A stretch of 64,000 bases of DNA from Diadophis punctatus similis (GCA_023053685.1 JALIGW010000002.1:239872177-239936176), one strand, 5' to 3'. Shown: positions 10,339 to 21,722, numbered from the stretch's first letter. Made by a program: numbers and translations. The notes: generated from the sequence alone by a model not told the origin.

Positions 10339-12480
10339 CTATAGCGCCCAATGTTCAAGTCTGTCAAGATCCTTCTGTATCTTGAGCCTATCTTCTGGAG
10401 AGTTGGCTATTCCTGCCAGTTTTATGTCATCTGCAAATTTGATGAGTTCCCCATCTATCCCCTCATCCAAGTCATTGATGAAGATGTTGAAGAGTACTGG
10501 GCCTAAAACAGAGCCTTGGGGTACTCCACTGCATACTTCCCTCCATGTAGATGTAGTTCCATTGAGCACTACACATTGAGTGCGGTTGGTTAGCCAGTTT
10601 GAATCCATCTGGTGGTGTTGCTGTCCATCCCACATGTATCTACTTTATCTAGTAGTAGGTTATGTTCTACTTTGTCAAATGCCTTACTGAAATCCAAGTA
10701 AACCACATCGACAGCATTCCTCTGGTCCACTAATTTTGTCACTTTATCAAAAAATGCAATAAGATTAATCTGGCATGGTCTGTTTTTGACAAACCCATGT
10801 TGGCTTTTGGTTATTACTTTGTTTGCTTCTAGGTGTTCATTGATTCATTGCTTGATTATCTTTTCCAAAATCTTCCCTGGTATTGAGGTCAGGCTGATAG
10901 GTCTGTAGTTTCCTGGATCTGTTTTTTTCCCTTTTTTGAAGATGGGAACTACATCAGCTCTTTTCCAGTCCTCTGGCAGTTCCCCGGTGCTCCAGGATCT
11001 TTGAAAGATATAGTTCAGTGGTTCTGAGATCTCGTCTGCCAGTTCCTTCAGAACCTTGGGATGTAATCCATCTGGTCCTGGTGATTTGAATTTGTCTAGG
11101 GTAGACAGGTGTTCATTTACCATTTTCTTCCCTATTTTAACTTGTGTTCCTAATATGTTTTTTGTGATGCTGTTTTTGATAGGTTGGACTGTTTTTTCCC
11201 TTTGTGTAAAGACAGATGCAAAAAAAGTGTTAAGTAGCTCTGCTTTCTCCCTGTTGCTTGTCACCTTCTTGCCACTTTCTCCCTCTAATGGACCAATTGT
11301 TTCCTTGACTTTTTTCTTGTTTTTAATATGTTGGAAGAAGTTTTTTTGTTATTTTTTACTTTTGTCGCAAGCCTTTGTTCATTGTGAGCCTTAGCTTTCC
11401 TCACTTCATCTTTACAGGCTCCGGCTATTTGCTGGTATTCTGCCTTAGTTATTTCCCATTCTTTCCACTTTTTATACTTGTCATTTTTGTCTTTCAATTT
11501 GTCAGAGAGTTCTTTATGCAGCCATGCTGGTTTCTTTTGAGACCTATTATTTTTCTTCTTCATTGGTATTGTGCTAGTCTGGGCTTTTATAATCTCACTT
11601 TTCAAAATTTCCCAAGCTTCTTGAGTTGTTTTCCCCTTGAGGATTCTCATCCATGGAATCTTTCCCAAGTTCTCTCTAAGTTTATTGAAATTAGCCCTCT
11701 TAAAGTCCAAGACTCTAGTTTGACTTTGTTCTACTGTTTGTGTTTGCATAATGTTGAATTCCAATATTGCATGATCACTTGCCCCCAAGGTTCCTCTAGC
11801 TTCAACACCTTCTGGCATTTCATCTCTGTTAGTGAGAATTAAGTCCAATATGGCTGATCCCCTTGTTCCCTTCTCTACTTTTTGGGTAACAAAGTTGTCT
11901 GCTAGGTTTGGATCTTCCATTTGGTGCAGAGTTTGTCTCCCAGTTGATGTCAGGGTAGTTAAAATCCCCCATTACTATTGTGATGTGCTTCCTACATACC
12001 TTAGTTAGCTGACTAGCAAAAAGTTCATATATTACCTCTGTTTGGTTGGGTGGTCTATAGTATAGACCTATGGCAATGTCATTTCACTCCCCTTTAATAT
12101 TGACCCAAATGCATTCAAGATGATTATTTTCATTATTGTTGTGCTCTATTTCTGTAGAGATGTAGTTATTTCTTACATATAGTGCAACTCCACCTCCTCT
12201 TTTATTTGGTCTGTTTCTTTTAAATAATTTAAATCCCTCTAGCTGTATATTCCATTTGTCAGTTTCATCTCACCAAGTTTCCGTAATGGCAACTATATCA
12301 TATCTTCCCTCATTTACTTGAATTTCTAATTCACCCTGTTTATTCCTCATACTCTGTGCATTGGTGTATAGATATTTAAGTCCATTTTGATTGACCCTGT
12401 GTTTACTGTCTACATAACCTGTGTTGTGCCTGACTGCCCCTACTTTCTTGCCACCTGTTTGATTAGTGCACATATCTATG
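10339..12480 (-). pseudogene. CR1 ORF2 endonuclease-reverse transcriptase, broken
   Basis: The endonuclease start (LKYLYTNAQSMRNKQGELE, then YDIVAITETW) lies near 12270-12410. The linker holds LDLILTNRDEMPEG and SDHAILEFN near 11740-11860. The RT palm begins with VVPIFKKGKKTDPGNYRPIS near 10940 and ends after [20 protein letters not shown] and FADD near 10440-10530. Frame breaks are frequent. The protein would nick target DNA and reverse transcribe its own RNA; this copy cannot. Confidence 0.85.
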
Positions 12481-12862
12481 TTGTGTGCACTGTTAACCCT
12501 ATTAATTTTAGATTGCTGGGGAGAGAAATGATCTGTATCAATTAATTCTCTGTCCCCGCTGTTCAGTTTAAATGTTTATCCAGGAAATCTGTGAATTTAA
12601 TACCAAGTAGCTCAGTCCCTTTCTTTGATGGATACAAACCATCTCTTTTGTACAGTTTTTCATTGGACCAGCTGCAGATATCATGACTAATAAAACCAAA
12701 GCCTTCCCTTTTACACCACTCCTTTAGCCACACATTAAACTCTGCTACACATTGGCCTTTCCCTTTTTGTTCCTTATATACTGGTAAAACCTCTGAAAAG
12801 ATAAGCCTACAACCTATACTACTAAGTTCATACCCCAAGCTCTGGAAGTCATTCTGCACAGA
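10340..12862 (-). mobile_element. CR1 LINE, internal portion
   Basis: On the minus strand the copy runs from the C-terminal part of ORF1 through the ORF2 endonuclease and into reverse transcriptase, then stops abruptly near 10340 in the middle of RT. CR1 copies are normally 5'-truncated with an intact 3' end. Here the 3' end is missing, so the copy was broken after insertion. It lies against the Gypsy fragment at 12863. Confidence 0.88.
12563..12862 (-). pseudogene. CR1 ORF1 C-terminal segment
   Basis: The frame reads FNVWLKEWCKREGFGFISH and LYKRDGLYPSKKGTELLG, matching the C-terminal esterase-like part of CR1 ORF1 proteins. The frame continues into unrelated Gypsy codons past 12863, making a chance fusion ORF that should not be read as one gene. 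Confidence 0.7.
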
Positions 12863-14419
12863 TGGCCCTGCCTTTTGCCATTCGGTTAGTGGCAGCACCA
12901 CCCCCTTGAACAAATGGGCATGGAACACCTCACTTATGTATTGCATAAAGACTGCGGGGGGCCTTTGGAGTCCAAACAGCATGACTCTGAATGGGAAGCT
13001 CCCCAAAGGGCAGTTGAGGGTGGTCTTCCACTCATCCCCCTCCCTGATGCATATTCAGTAATATGCTTCTCTCAAATCCAGCTTCATGAACACTTTGCCT
13101 TTGGCTAGGTGGTTCAACAAGACTTTCATAAGAGGGAGGGGGTACGTGTTTTGGACCCACACAGCATTGATCCCACGGAAGTCCATGCACAACCTAACAC
13201 ACACACACCCGTCTTTCTTTTCCTTGAAGAACACGGGGGGGGGCAACTTGCAATTTTGGCAGCTGGATGAATCCCCTTTCAAGACTGGCATCGATGTACC
13301 TTCTTAGGTCCCCCATCTCTTTTGGGGTCATTGAGTACATCTTTGGTTCAGGGAGAATTGCCCCTTCCACAAATTCTATCGTGCAGTCGGTGAGTCAGTG
13401 AGGGGGATGATAATTGCAGTCTTCCTCACTGAAGACCCCTTCGAGGTCCCGGTATTCTATCGGCACCTGCTGAGTGACTGGGAATTTAGCCTCGACTGCG
13501 GGGGCAGACAGCTGGGCCTGGCCTGGCCTAAGGGGTTTGGCTTCCTTCTGGCCATCCTTAGGTAATTTTGGGGGTAGTGGCCCAATGCCTATGGTTAGCT
13601 TTCAGTTGCCGTCTTCTCACTTTATGGTGGGGGTCCACTTGTCTAGCCACGCAAGTCCCAGTATGATTGCCTCTGACATTTTTGGGGTGATGATAAACCT
13701 GATGAACTCATGGTGGTGCCCTTCTTTGGCAACCTTCAGTCTCGAAAGACTATGGTATCGTGCTCTGGAAAGAGTTTCTAGAAAGAGTTCCTAGAACAGC
13801 ATCTAGTATGGCTAAAAAGGCCAATCCGAGAGTGGCAATCCCTTCCACACTGAGGGCAGATCCATTCCGTCCCCTGCCTGGCCCCCAGATTTCTCTGGTT
13901 CTGGGACTGCCTCACTGCCTCGGCCTGCCGAACAAGTGTCTCCTCGAACTGGAGAAGGCCATTCTGCGTCTTTAGCCTCCAAGCGGAACGATCAGAGGTC
14001 AAGATTTTCCAGCTGTTAATGTCCATTCCCAAGGCCTTTAAATCCCTCTTACAGATATCCTTATATCGCAGCTGTGGTCTCCCTCTAGGGCGCTTTCCCT
14101 GCACTAGTTCACCATACAGGAGGTCTTTCGTGGTGGTACCCTATTTGCAAGTATACTAATTAAGTGATGTACATGGCGGGGGACCCCACCAATTAGCATC
14201 CCATCTACTTGGTGGAACCAGATGGGGTTGGTTAAGGCCCTAGTTCAGATCCCCAACCTTTCTACAACCAACTTGCTTTCTAGAAAAAATTTGTTATGGC
14301 TACATACTAACAACCTCATACAATCCCCCCTCCAGTTTTCCCACAGTAGAAAATGTATAGTAGAATAGTGTAAAGTGTGGCAGACCAAAGATCCCAAATA
14401 AAATGGCTTCGGCCTGACA
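12863..14419 (-). mobile_element. Gypsy-type LTR retrotransposon fragment (copy B)
   Basis: The minus strand encodes pieces of a Gypsy Pol: the C-terminal protease region, then RT with LCMDFRGINAVWVQNTYPL and LDLREAYY near 13055-13200, and VMLFGLQRPPAVFMQYI near 12950. Compared with copy C at 38694-40265, about 300 bp holding the YSDD active site are deleted between 12895 and 12905. A separate LINE fragment is inserted at 13722-14130. No LTR is visible. Copies B and C occupy the same place relative to the V2R last exon, so they derive from one insertion. Confidence 0.85.
13722..14130 (-). mobile_element. LINE 3' fragment with zinc-finger tail, inserted in Gypsy
   Basis: The minus strand encodes KRPRGRPQLRYKDICKRDLK, then a CX2CX3CX5-type cluster (CPQCGRDCHSRIGLFSHTRC). 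This resembles the C-terminal segment of a non-LTR retrotransposon polyprotein, but I cannot name the clade. Direct repeats TGGTGGTGCC and TGGTGGTACC flank it at 13711-13720 and 14131-14140. Gypsy copy C has the uninterrupted site near 39985, which confirms the insertion. Confidence 0.7.
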
Positions 14420-14990
14420 CCAGGATTTAGATTGTGAATCTCACTGCTGGCACCAGTTTCTCTAGAAAAAAATACATGACCCCCCAAAAAACCCAAATTA
14501 TCCAGATTCACTGCTGATTATTTATTCAGTGTACACTGGAGGAAATTTCTTCCAAGAAAATAGTGGGAGGGAATCCAACACATGAAAGGATGCACTCATA
14601 TATCTACATTTCAGGAAATGGAAGATGAAATGATAATAGTACATGTCCATATTTAATATATGATGTAAGAATGAATATTCATAACCTATTTACTATTACT
14701 CTCAAATAAAAACAAATGTCTAAATAAAAAGAAACATATCAGTTGCATTTACCATAGCAGTTTTGTTAAAATGTTTTGAGAAACAAGCGTGTCATGGTTT
14801 CCACGTGCAATCTTTCTAGATTCCCAGCATGTTAAAATCCACCCACTACTCTAGGAACTTGCATTCCTCACAATCCTATCTTCCAGTCACCCTTTAATGC
14901 TTTGAAGCAAAACTGTTGGCCTAGTAATCCATGGAGAACATCTTAGACCATTTTCTGTTGGAACATATTGAGAGTTGACATTCCCATGTC

Positions 14991-15901
14991 TCACATTTCA
15001 ACATTTCTTCTCGATGTAAGCTCCTTCTTCGTATTCAGATCTGGCCTCAGCAGGATAATGAAGCATTTTGGGATGAAGATACAGCCCAGCAGACCAGCAC
15101 TGGAGGTCAGGATGGAGAAGACCTGAACGACCACCATGTATTTCCCTTTGATGCTGAGATAGGTAGGCACAAAAGTCACCCAGACACTGCAGAAGACCAG
15201 CATGCTGAAGGTGATCAGCTTGGCTTCATTGAAGGCCCCAGGGAGATTCCTTGCCAGGAAAGCCACCACAAAGCAAACGGCAGCCAAGATGCCCATGTAG
15301 CTGAGAGTGATGTAGAACATGCCAAAAGCTCCTTCGTTGCATTGCAGGATGATCTCTCCAGGCTGAGAGTGGAGGTCAGAGTCAGGGAATGGGGGAGAAA
15401 CTCCCATCCAGATGGAGATGATGATAATTTGGACAGTAGAACAAGAAAGGATAATGGAATTGGCCAAGCTCTTCCTCAACCACATCTTCACTCGGTTTCC
15501 TGGTTTTGTGGCCAGGAAAGCCAGCACCACCATGATTGTTTTGGCCAAGAGAGTAGAAATGGCAACTGAGAAGATGATGCTGAACACCACTTGTTGTAGT
15601 ACACAGGTGTCTTTCCTTGGTTGACCAAGGAACAGAAAAGAAGACAAGAAGCAAAGCTGGAGGGAGACCAGGAGGATGTAAGAGAGGTCCCGGTTGTTGG
15701 CTTTGACAATGGGTGTTTCTCGGTATTTAATGAATATGATTAATACAAGCAATGTGGTTAGGAACAAGAATAGGGCAAATGATAGCAGGATGATGCCCAG
15801 ATGTTCTTCATAAGACAGGAATGTTATAACTTTGGGGATACATTGGACTCGACCCTCACTTGGATATTTATCAACTGGACACTTGGTGCATTTTTCTGTA
15901 T
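14991..15901 (-). CDS. V2R-B exon 6, seven-transmembrane domain and stop
   Basis: The exon follows the acceptor GGTTTTCTCAG and begins with the last two bases of a split Asp codon. It encodes the last cysteines of the NCD3G linker, helices TM1-TM7, the conserved segment [19 protein letters not shown] in the TM5-TM6 region, and the [13 protein letters not shown] motif after TM7. The frame is open for 302 codons before TGA. It differs from V2R-A and V2R-C at scattered residues only, for example MWLRKSL here where the others have MWLGKSL. Confidence 0.95.
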
Positions 15902-16406
15902 CTGAGAAAACCCAAAAGAAACCTTTCTTTAATATTCTATCCTTTCATCTTTACGAAATACCTTTCTTGGGATGACAATTGATACCAGGAGCATTTTCAG
16001 AGATACATTTATTAACATCTCCAGAGAATGAGATAAAATGAATATAATTTTCTTTAAAAATAGCAAAATTTCTAATACCCTATAAAATTGGAGGAACAAT
16101 TTCCTGTGTAATGTGCAGAACCTTCATAGAATTTACATTATAAGAGCCAAATAATGAGTCAGTCTTCTATGCAAATGGAACTTCTTAATATCCTGAATTG
16201 AGAAGTTGCCAATCTTCTGAAATCTAGTTGGCTGGTAGAGAAAACTAGTCTTGCAATTAATCTCAGATGGGAACATGGTATTATGGTTGTAATGAGGCAC
16301 ATCCATAACTATCTATACCACCTCATTGTGGACCAGTAATAAGTTCTAGTCACCTAATAGGGGAAGTCTATGTAGAGTGCAGTGCAATAATTCTTCCAGG
16401 AAGTGG
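15902..16406 (-). other. V2R-B intron 5, 3' part
   Basis: This is intronic sequence, colinear with 41756-42255 of V2R-C and inverted with 4430-4929 of V2R-A. It has no gene or repeat of its own; it is the non-coding part of the duplicated block next to the exon 6 acceptor. Confidence 0.7.
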
Positions 16407-16414
16407 ATGTAAGA

Positions 16415-16934
16415 CAGGGGTATGAAACACATGGCCTAGGGGCCAGATCCGGCCCACAGGGTGCTTTGATTTGGCCCATGGGACCGCCCTGGATACAGCG
16501 AAGTGCCTCTGCCAGCAAAAGCGGAGCTCACGAGGGCTGCGGGCAGCTCTCCCAAGCTCTGTTTTTATTGGCAGAGAGTGGCAGGAGGCCATCGCAGATG
16601 AAAACTGAGTTCACACATTCTACGGGCGGCCCTCCTGAGTTCTGTTTTCGCTGGCAGAGGGTTGCAGGAGGCCTTCACAGGCGAAATTAACTCGGGAGGC
16701 CATTTTTGCTGGCACAGCGCTCAGGCCACCACAGGTGCCCTGGACACAAGTGATGTTGAGCTGGCCATGCCCACCCTGGCCACACCCCAACAGGTCAAAC
16801 ACAACCATTTATTTATTTTATTTTATTTGGAGATTCTTCTGTGCCACCCTACTCCCTAAGGACTCAGGGCGGCGTACAACATTTTAAAGAACACCATGAT
16901 GTGGACCTCAATGAAATCGAGTTTGACACCTCTG
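16415..16934 (+). mobile_element. hAT-type MITE, family 1 (V2R-B intron 5)
   Basis: The ends are inverted repeats: CAGGGGTATGAAAC at the left and GTTTGACACCTCTG at the right. Flanking 8-mers ATGTAAGA (16407-16414) and ATCTAAGA (16935-16942) fit a decayed 8 bp target duplication, the hAT superfamily mark. There is no transposase. A short L2-like 3' end is inserted inside it at about 16809-16895. Orthologous copies are at 42264 and, truncated, at 4316. Confidence 0.75.
16809..16895 (-). mobile_element. Very short L2-like LINE 3' end inside MITE
   Basis: An (AAAT)n-like tail followed by the L2 3' block (CCCTAAGGACTCAGGGCGGC on the plus strand) interrupts the MITE. The V2R-C copy of the MITE reads straight through at 42668, and an AACAC-type repeat flanks the insert. 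It is therefore younger than the B/C duplication. Confidence 0.65.
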
Positions 16935-17389
16935 ATCTAAGACAATTCCTCAAGTTTCAAAGAAATCTGATATTCATAGAAAGATTAATTAAAGAAAGAT
17001 CCAAAATAAAAAGTAGAAGAGATATTTTCTCTGGCAGTAATAAAGCTCATCCAATAGGCCATCCTCTCTGATCCCTATTAAGGTCCTTTTGCTCTTCTTC
17101 CATTTTGGAAAGTAATGGTGCAGTTTGAAAATAAACAAAAAATCAGTTGAGGTTCAATTTCTCATTTAACTTTCACTTTAATAAAACTGCTGGAGCAGAG
17201 AACTGCTCCAGTCTGCGACACCATCTGGGTTGGGAAACCTACATCTTTCCCCATGTAAATTACCCCCCTCTCACGGCAAATTTGCCAAAGATGAACTTAA
17301 ACTTTTTAGATACTGGCACTCCCTTTCCCCATCTCTCATTTTATATTTAATTAGCTTCCCTTACTATTTTAATCTGCTGTTGTTTTATT

Positions 17390-19602
17390 TTTATATATTA
17401 CCCCAGGGGGGTACTGTACAAGTGTATTTGTGAACGATTGGGGAGGATGAAATATGTAGATTGTAGAGAGTGGTTTGGATAGAATGAGTGAGTCAGTGGC
17501 TAGGATTCTGCCCCCCTTTGCTGAGTGTGGAAACAGAAGCGGAGGGGGGTCGGCATCTGACCCCAGGCTCAGTATGAATGGAATGTATGGCCTGCCGGGA
17601 AAGAGGGGGACAGGTGGGGGAGGGGAGGGGATCTCTGGTGGGATGGGGAGTGGGAGTATTACGGTCATAACAGGGAGAGGTAGGTATGGCGGGAGCAGAG
17701 GGGTAGGCCACTCTCGGGGAACGAGAACTCACTGTTTGCAAGCGATTCCTTGTTCTGGCCCCTCTGATTTGGTTCCATCTAGCTCAGCTTGAGTACCTGG
17801 TAACCAGGGATGTCAGGGCCCTGGGCACAAGCTGCTGCTGTTGCCTCCTAGCTGCGTTGCAAAGGCCCTGCCTGTTCTGCTCGAGGGGGTAGCGGGGCTG
17901 GCGATTGAGTTCCCCAGGTTGATGGTGCTGGGGGACTTCAACCTGCCATCGCCTGGCTTAACTTCGGAGGCAGTCCAGGAATTCATGACTTCCATGACAA
18001 CCATGGAGCTGACCCAAGTAGTTCAGGGTTCGACTCATGAGGGAGGTCACACTCTTGACCTTGTGTTTCTCTCGGGGCAGTGGAGAAGGCTGAGGGGTTT
18101 AGTCACAGTACCCTTGTCGTGGTCAGATCATTTCCTTCTGAGGTTGGATTTCATGGCACCACTCCTCCATCGCAAGGAGGCGTGACCGATTAAGTGGTTC
18201 TGCCCCAGGTGCCTAATGGAATCCAAAGGATTCCAGAGGGAACTTAGGGAAATACCTGAATCCCTGGTTCACAATTCATCTGAATCTCTGCTGGCGGCCT
18301 GGAACCGGGCAGAAGCGGGGGTTTTAGATCGAATTGCGCCTTTGCGGCCTCTCCGTGGCAGCGGATCCAGGAGGGTTCCTTGGTTTACCGAGGAGCTCCG
18401 GGAGATGAAATGCCATAAGAGACGCCTAGAGCAATGATGGAGAGCCAGTAAAGCTGAATTCGACCTGACACTATTAAGAACTTTTATTAAGTCTTACTTA
18501 GTGGCGATATGGGCAGCAAAATGTTCGCATTTTTCCACCCTTATTGCATCCACCGATTCTCACCCAGCTGCCCTGTTTAGAGTGACTCACTCCCTTCTTG
18601 CTAAGGAGGGAGTTGAAGATCCCTTGCGGGGCAGAGCTGAGGAATTTGCTCAGTTTCTGTCGGAATAAGTCACTCAGATTCGGACAGACCTGGACTCCAT
18701 TTGGACAGGACAAGCCGAGACAGGGTCTGGATGGGAGTGAATAGACTCAGGCTCAACCCAGACAAGACTGAGTGGCTCTGGATATTGCCTCCCAAGGACT
18801 ATGTCGACTGTCCCTCCTTGGTTCTTGGGGGAGAAAAATTGACTCCCTCAGAACGGGTCTGCAATTTGGGTGTCCTCCTAGATCCACAGCTTAAATTGGA
18901 GCAACATCTTTCAGCTGTGGCTAGGGGGGCCTTTGCACAGATCCGGCTTGTGCACCAATTGCGACCCTACTTGGAGAGGGAGGCTTTGTTCACTCATGCC
19001 TTTGTCACCTCATGGCTGGATTACTGTAATGCGCTCTACATGGGACTACCCTCAAAGAGCATCCGGAGACTGCAATTGGTACAGAATGCAGCTGCGCGAG
19101 CTGTGGTGGGTGTGCCTATTAGTCTCAGGTCGCAATTTAAGGTGTTGGTTTTGACCTTTAAAGCCCTACATGGCTCAGGGCCAGGTTACCTCCGGGACCG
19201 CATCCTAACACATACCTCCCTACGACCAGTTAGGTCCCACAGAGTGGGCCTCTTCCAGGTCCCATCAACCAAACAATGTCGGTTGGCGGGCCCATGGGGG
19301 GAGAGCCTTCTCTGTGGGAGCCCCATCCCTCTGGAACCAACTCCCACCAGAGATCCAAACTATCTCCACTCTACTGGCTTTCCAGAAAGCCGTAAAAACA
19401 TGGCTCTTCCGGCAGGTGGGGTGAAGAAGCAGAAGATCGGATTCCCCCTGAATGAATGTTTCAAATGTTTTTTTTAAATGATGTTATGTTTTATATTGAC
19501 ATGTTTATTATTGTATTGTTCTTATTCCTATTGTATGCCGTCCTGAGTCCTATGGGATTGGGTGGCCTATAAGAACTTTTAATTAAATTAAATTAAATTA
19601 AA
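17390..19602 (+). mobile_element. L2-like LINE lacking its reverse transcriptase core
   Basis: The plus strand encodes the C-terminal part of an apurinic-type endonuclease (LMVLGDFNLPSPGLT near 17920, then HTLDLVFLSGQ and WSDHFLLRLDF). A linker follows to about 18700, and then the post-RT segment RLRLNPDKTEWLW through LDYCNALYMGLPSKSIRRLQ at 18735-19090. The RT fingers and palm expected between these parts are missing. The 3' UTR ends in (AATTA)n at 19580-19602. The first 200 bases of the element are not recognisable by eye, so the left limit is approximate. Confidence 0.8.
18701..19477 (+). pseudogene. L2-like LINE post-RT reading frame
   Basis: This 258-codon frame encodes the C-terminal LINE segment. 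It has LNPDKTEWLW, the GVLLDPQLKLEQHLSAVAR segment, and the LDYCNALYMGLP and RLQLVQNAAARAVVGV motifs also present in the copy at 8606-9046. Its upstream part joins linker codons directly, so it is not a functional polymerase. A short deletion after RAVVGVP removes codons that the 8606-9046 copy retains. Confidence 0.75.
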
Positions 19603-19613
19603 GTGCTCTAGAT

Positions 19614-19876
19614 CAGAGGTGGTTCCTACCAGTTCAGACCAGTTCTATAGGACCGTTAGTAACTTGGTGGCCTGGGTTGCTGGAACCAGCAGCGACCCAG
19701 GCCTGCCAGGCCCCTGAGCCAGTTCTTTCCTATGGTGCCGCCATCTTGTTTTTTGCTTCTGCGCATGTGCAGAAGCATTTTTTAGTACTGTGCTTGCGCA
19801 CATGCACAAAGTGCACATTCCCATGCAGCGCGTCCCTGAGCGAACCGGCAGTAGCAGAATCCGGAACCCACCCCTG
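19614..19876 (+). mobile_element. hAT-type MITE, family 2 (V2R-B intron 5)
   Basis: Inverted ends CAGAGGTGGTTCC and GGAACCCACCCCTG are bordered by the perfect 8 bp direct repeat CTCTAGAT at 19606-19613 and 19877-19884. It has no coding capacity. It ends about 50 bp from the exon 5 donor. In V2R-C only the right half survives, split by a CR1. Confidence 0.88.
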
Positions 19877-19928
19877 CTCTAGATGAATCCACTTCCATAA
19901 ACCTGCACTTTTCCTTGGTGTCACTCAC

Positions 19929-20055
19929 CTTCCTGAGTGGAAATGGTCCCCTCTGGACAAGGAACACAATCATAGCAGCAAACTGGCTCTCCCTCTCGCT
20001 TTCGCTTGACAAATCCAGGATGACAATTTTCCACACATTTGGAATGAGGCAAAGG
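19929..20055 (-). CDS. V2R-B exon 5, cysteine-rich NCD3G linker
   Basis: The exon lies between acceptor GTCTTAG and donor GTGAGTG and has 127 bp: 42 codons plus the first base of the Asp codon finished in exon 6. It encodes [18 protein letters not shown] followed by [16 protein letters not shown], the cysteine pattern that couples ligand binding to the helices in family C receptors. The CAG near 20044 that could serve as acceptor in V2R-C is CAT here, which shows that the more distal AG is used. Confidence 0.9.
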
Positions 20056-20454
20056 CTAAGACAAAAAATGGGGTTAGGGGTGCAAGGGTCTTCAAACTTG
20101 GCAAGTTTAAGACTTGTGGACTTCAACTCCCATTCCTGAGCTAGCATGACTGGAGGAGGAATTCTGGGAGTTGAAGTCCACAAGTCTTAAAACTGTCAAG
20201 TTTGAAGTTTGTAAAAAGTATACATGGTTGTAAAACGTATACATGGTTGTAAAATGTATTCTGCTATACTGGTATTTTATTAAATAATATATTACTACAC
20301 AATTTGGTTCAAAATACTTTTTTCCTTGTTTTCCTCCTCTAAAATCTAGGTGCGTCTTATACACCGGTGCATCTTATACTCCGAAAAATACGGTAAGTAG
20401 ACTTTGTGGGCTTCACTTGGAGAAATATGAACCCTAACCCTAACCTCTAACCAT

Positions 20455-21290
20455 TCATGATCATATGCAGAGTCATAATCATATGCAGAGAAGAGCAACA
20501 AAGATGATTAGGGGATTGGAGGCTGAAACATATGAAGAACGGTTGCAGGAACTGGGAATAGCTAGTCTACTGAAGAGAAGGACCAAGGGAGATATGATAT
20601 CAGTGTTCCAATATCTAAGGCAGTGATGGCGAACCTTTTTTGGTTCGTGTGCCAAAAAGGGGGGCGGATGCGTGGGATCACGTGTGTGCGTGCCCACACC
20701 CATAATTCTATGCACCCCCCGCGCATGCGCGTATGACCCCCCCCACTCCCAGCATGCAATGGCACACCCATTTTTTGCTCTCTCCAGGCTTCTAGGAGCC
20801 TGGGGAGGGCGAAAACGGCCTTCCCCACCCCCTCTGGAGGCTGGAAACAGCCTGTTTCCTGACTCCCAGTGGGCCTAGAAGGCCCGAAAATCAGCCGGCC
20901 GGTGCGCACATGCGTGCCGGACCTCAGCTCACGTGCCCACTGATATGGCTCCGCATGCCACTTGTGGCACCCATGCCATAGGTTCGCCATCACGGATCTA
21001 AGGGGTTGCCACAAAGAAGATGGAGTTAACCTATTCTCCAAAGTATCTGAAGGCAGGACAAGAAGCAATGGATGGAATATAGGAAAGAGGCAACCTATAA
21101 CTCAGGAGAAATTTCCTGACAGTTAGAACAATTAAACATTGGAACAACTTGCCTTCAGAACCTGTGGATGCTCCAACACTGGCAGTTTTTAAGAAGATAT
21201 TGTATAACCATTTGTCTGAAGTGGTATAGTATTTCCTGCCTAAGCAGGGGGTTGACTAGAAGACCTCCAAGGTCCCTTCCAGCTCTATTA
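20455..21290 (+). mobile_element. CR1 LINE 3' end (V2R-B intron 4), interrupted
   Basis: The plus strand holds the CR1 C-terminus and 3' UTR: codons for QRRATKMIRGLEAETYEERL, LRGCHKEDGV, then GGGGTTGACTAGAAGACCTCCAAGG-type 3' UTR ending in ATTCT repeats near 21280. A hAT MITE interrupts it at 20621-20995. The V2R-C counterpart at 48290-48760 lacks the MITE. Confidence 0.85.
20621..20995 (+). mobile_element. hAT-type MITE, family 3, inside CR1
   Basis: The left end CAGTGATGGCGAACC and right end GGTTCGCCATCACGG are inverted repeats. The 8 bp direct repeat ATCTAAGG is perfect at 20613-20620 and 20996-21003. The empty site ATCTAAGG occurs once in the V2R-C CR1 copy near 48453, which confirms both the ends and a post-duplication insertion. 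Confidence 0.92.
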
Positions 21291-21722
21291 TTCTATTCTG
21301 TTCTTTTAATCTGATTCAATCCAAACCTTAATGCAGACACATTAAGGCTGTCAGCACCACAAATACCAGCACTTGAAGGTTTCTCACAAGTTTGATGGAG
21401 ATACTAAATTATATAAGAAATACAAAAGTATCATGGTCTGTATCCTAAAGAATAATCAAGCAGCATGCAATGTTGGTCATGGCTGAATCAGTTTAAAACA
21501 GGGTTCCGTATTTTAGCATCTGAGGGACATTTTTGTGAATAGTACAGAAGTCCCCCCCCCTCCAAAACAATATCAACAAGCAGTCTCAGAAAACAGCAAG
21601 TTTTCTCCTAGGATACATTCAACTCTCAGGGAAGGTCATCCACCATGGTGACTAAAATTAACCCACTTGAAATGGCTCATAATCTTTAGAAAAAGGAGAA
21701 AACACAGCAATATTTTACCCAC

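Noticed and set aside
12563..13006. A 147-codon frame joining Gypsy RT to a CR1 ORF1 segment
   Set aside because: A chance fusion across the CR1/Gypsy junction; the two halves belong to different elements.
19730..20183. Minus-strand frames of 64-133 codons around V2R-B exon 5 (and 47936-48172 in V2R-C)
   Set aside because: They overlap exon 5 in a wrong frame; only the frame with the cysteine pattern and correct phase is real.
20430..20453. Telomere-like CCCTAA repeats (also near 48268)
   Set aside because: Only about two to three units, present in both paralogous introns beside a CR1 tail; too short for an interstitial telomere array.
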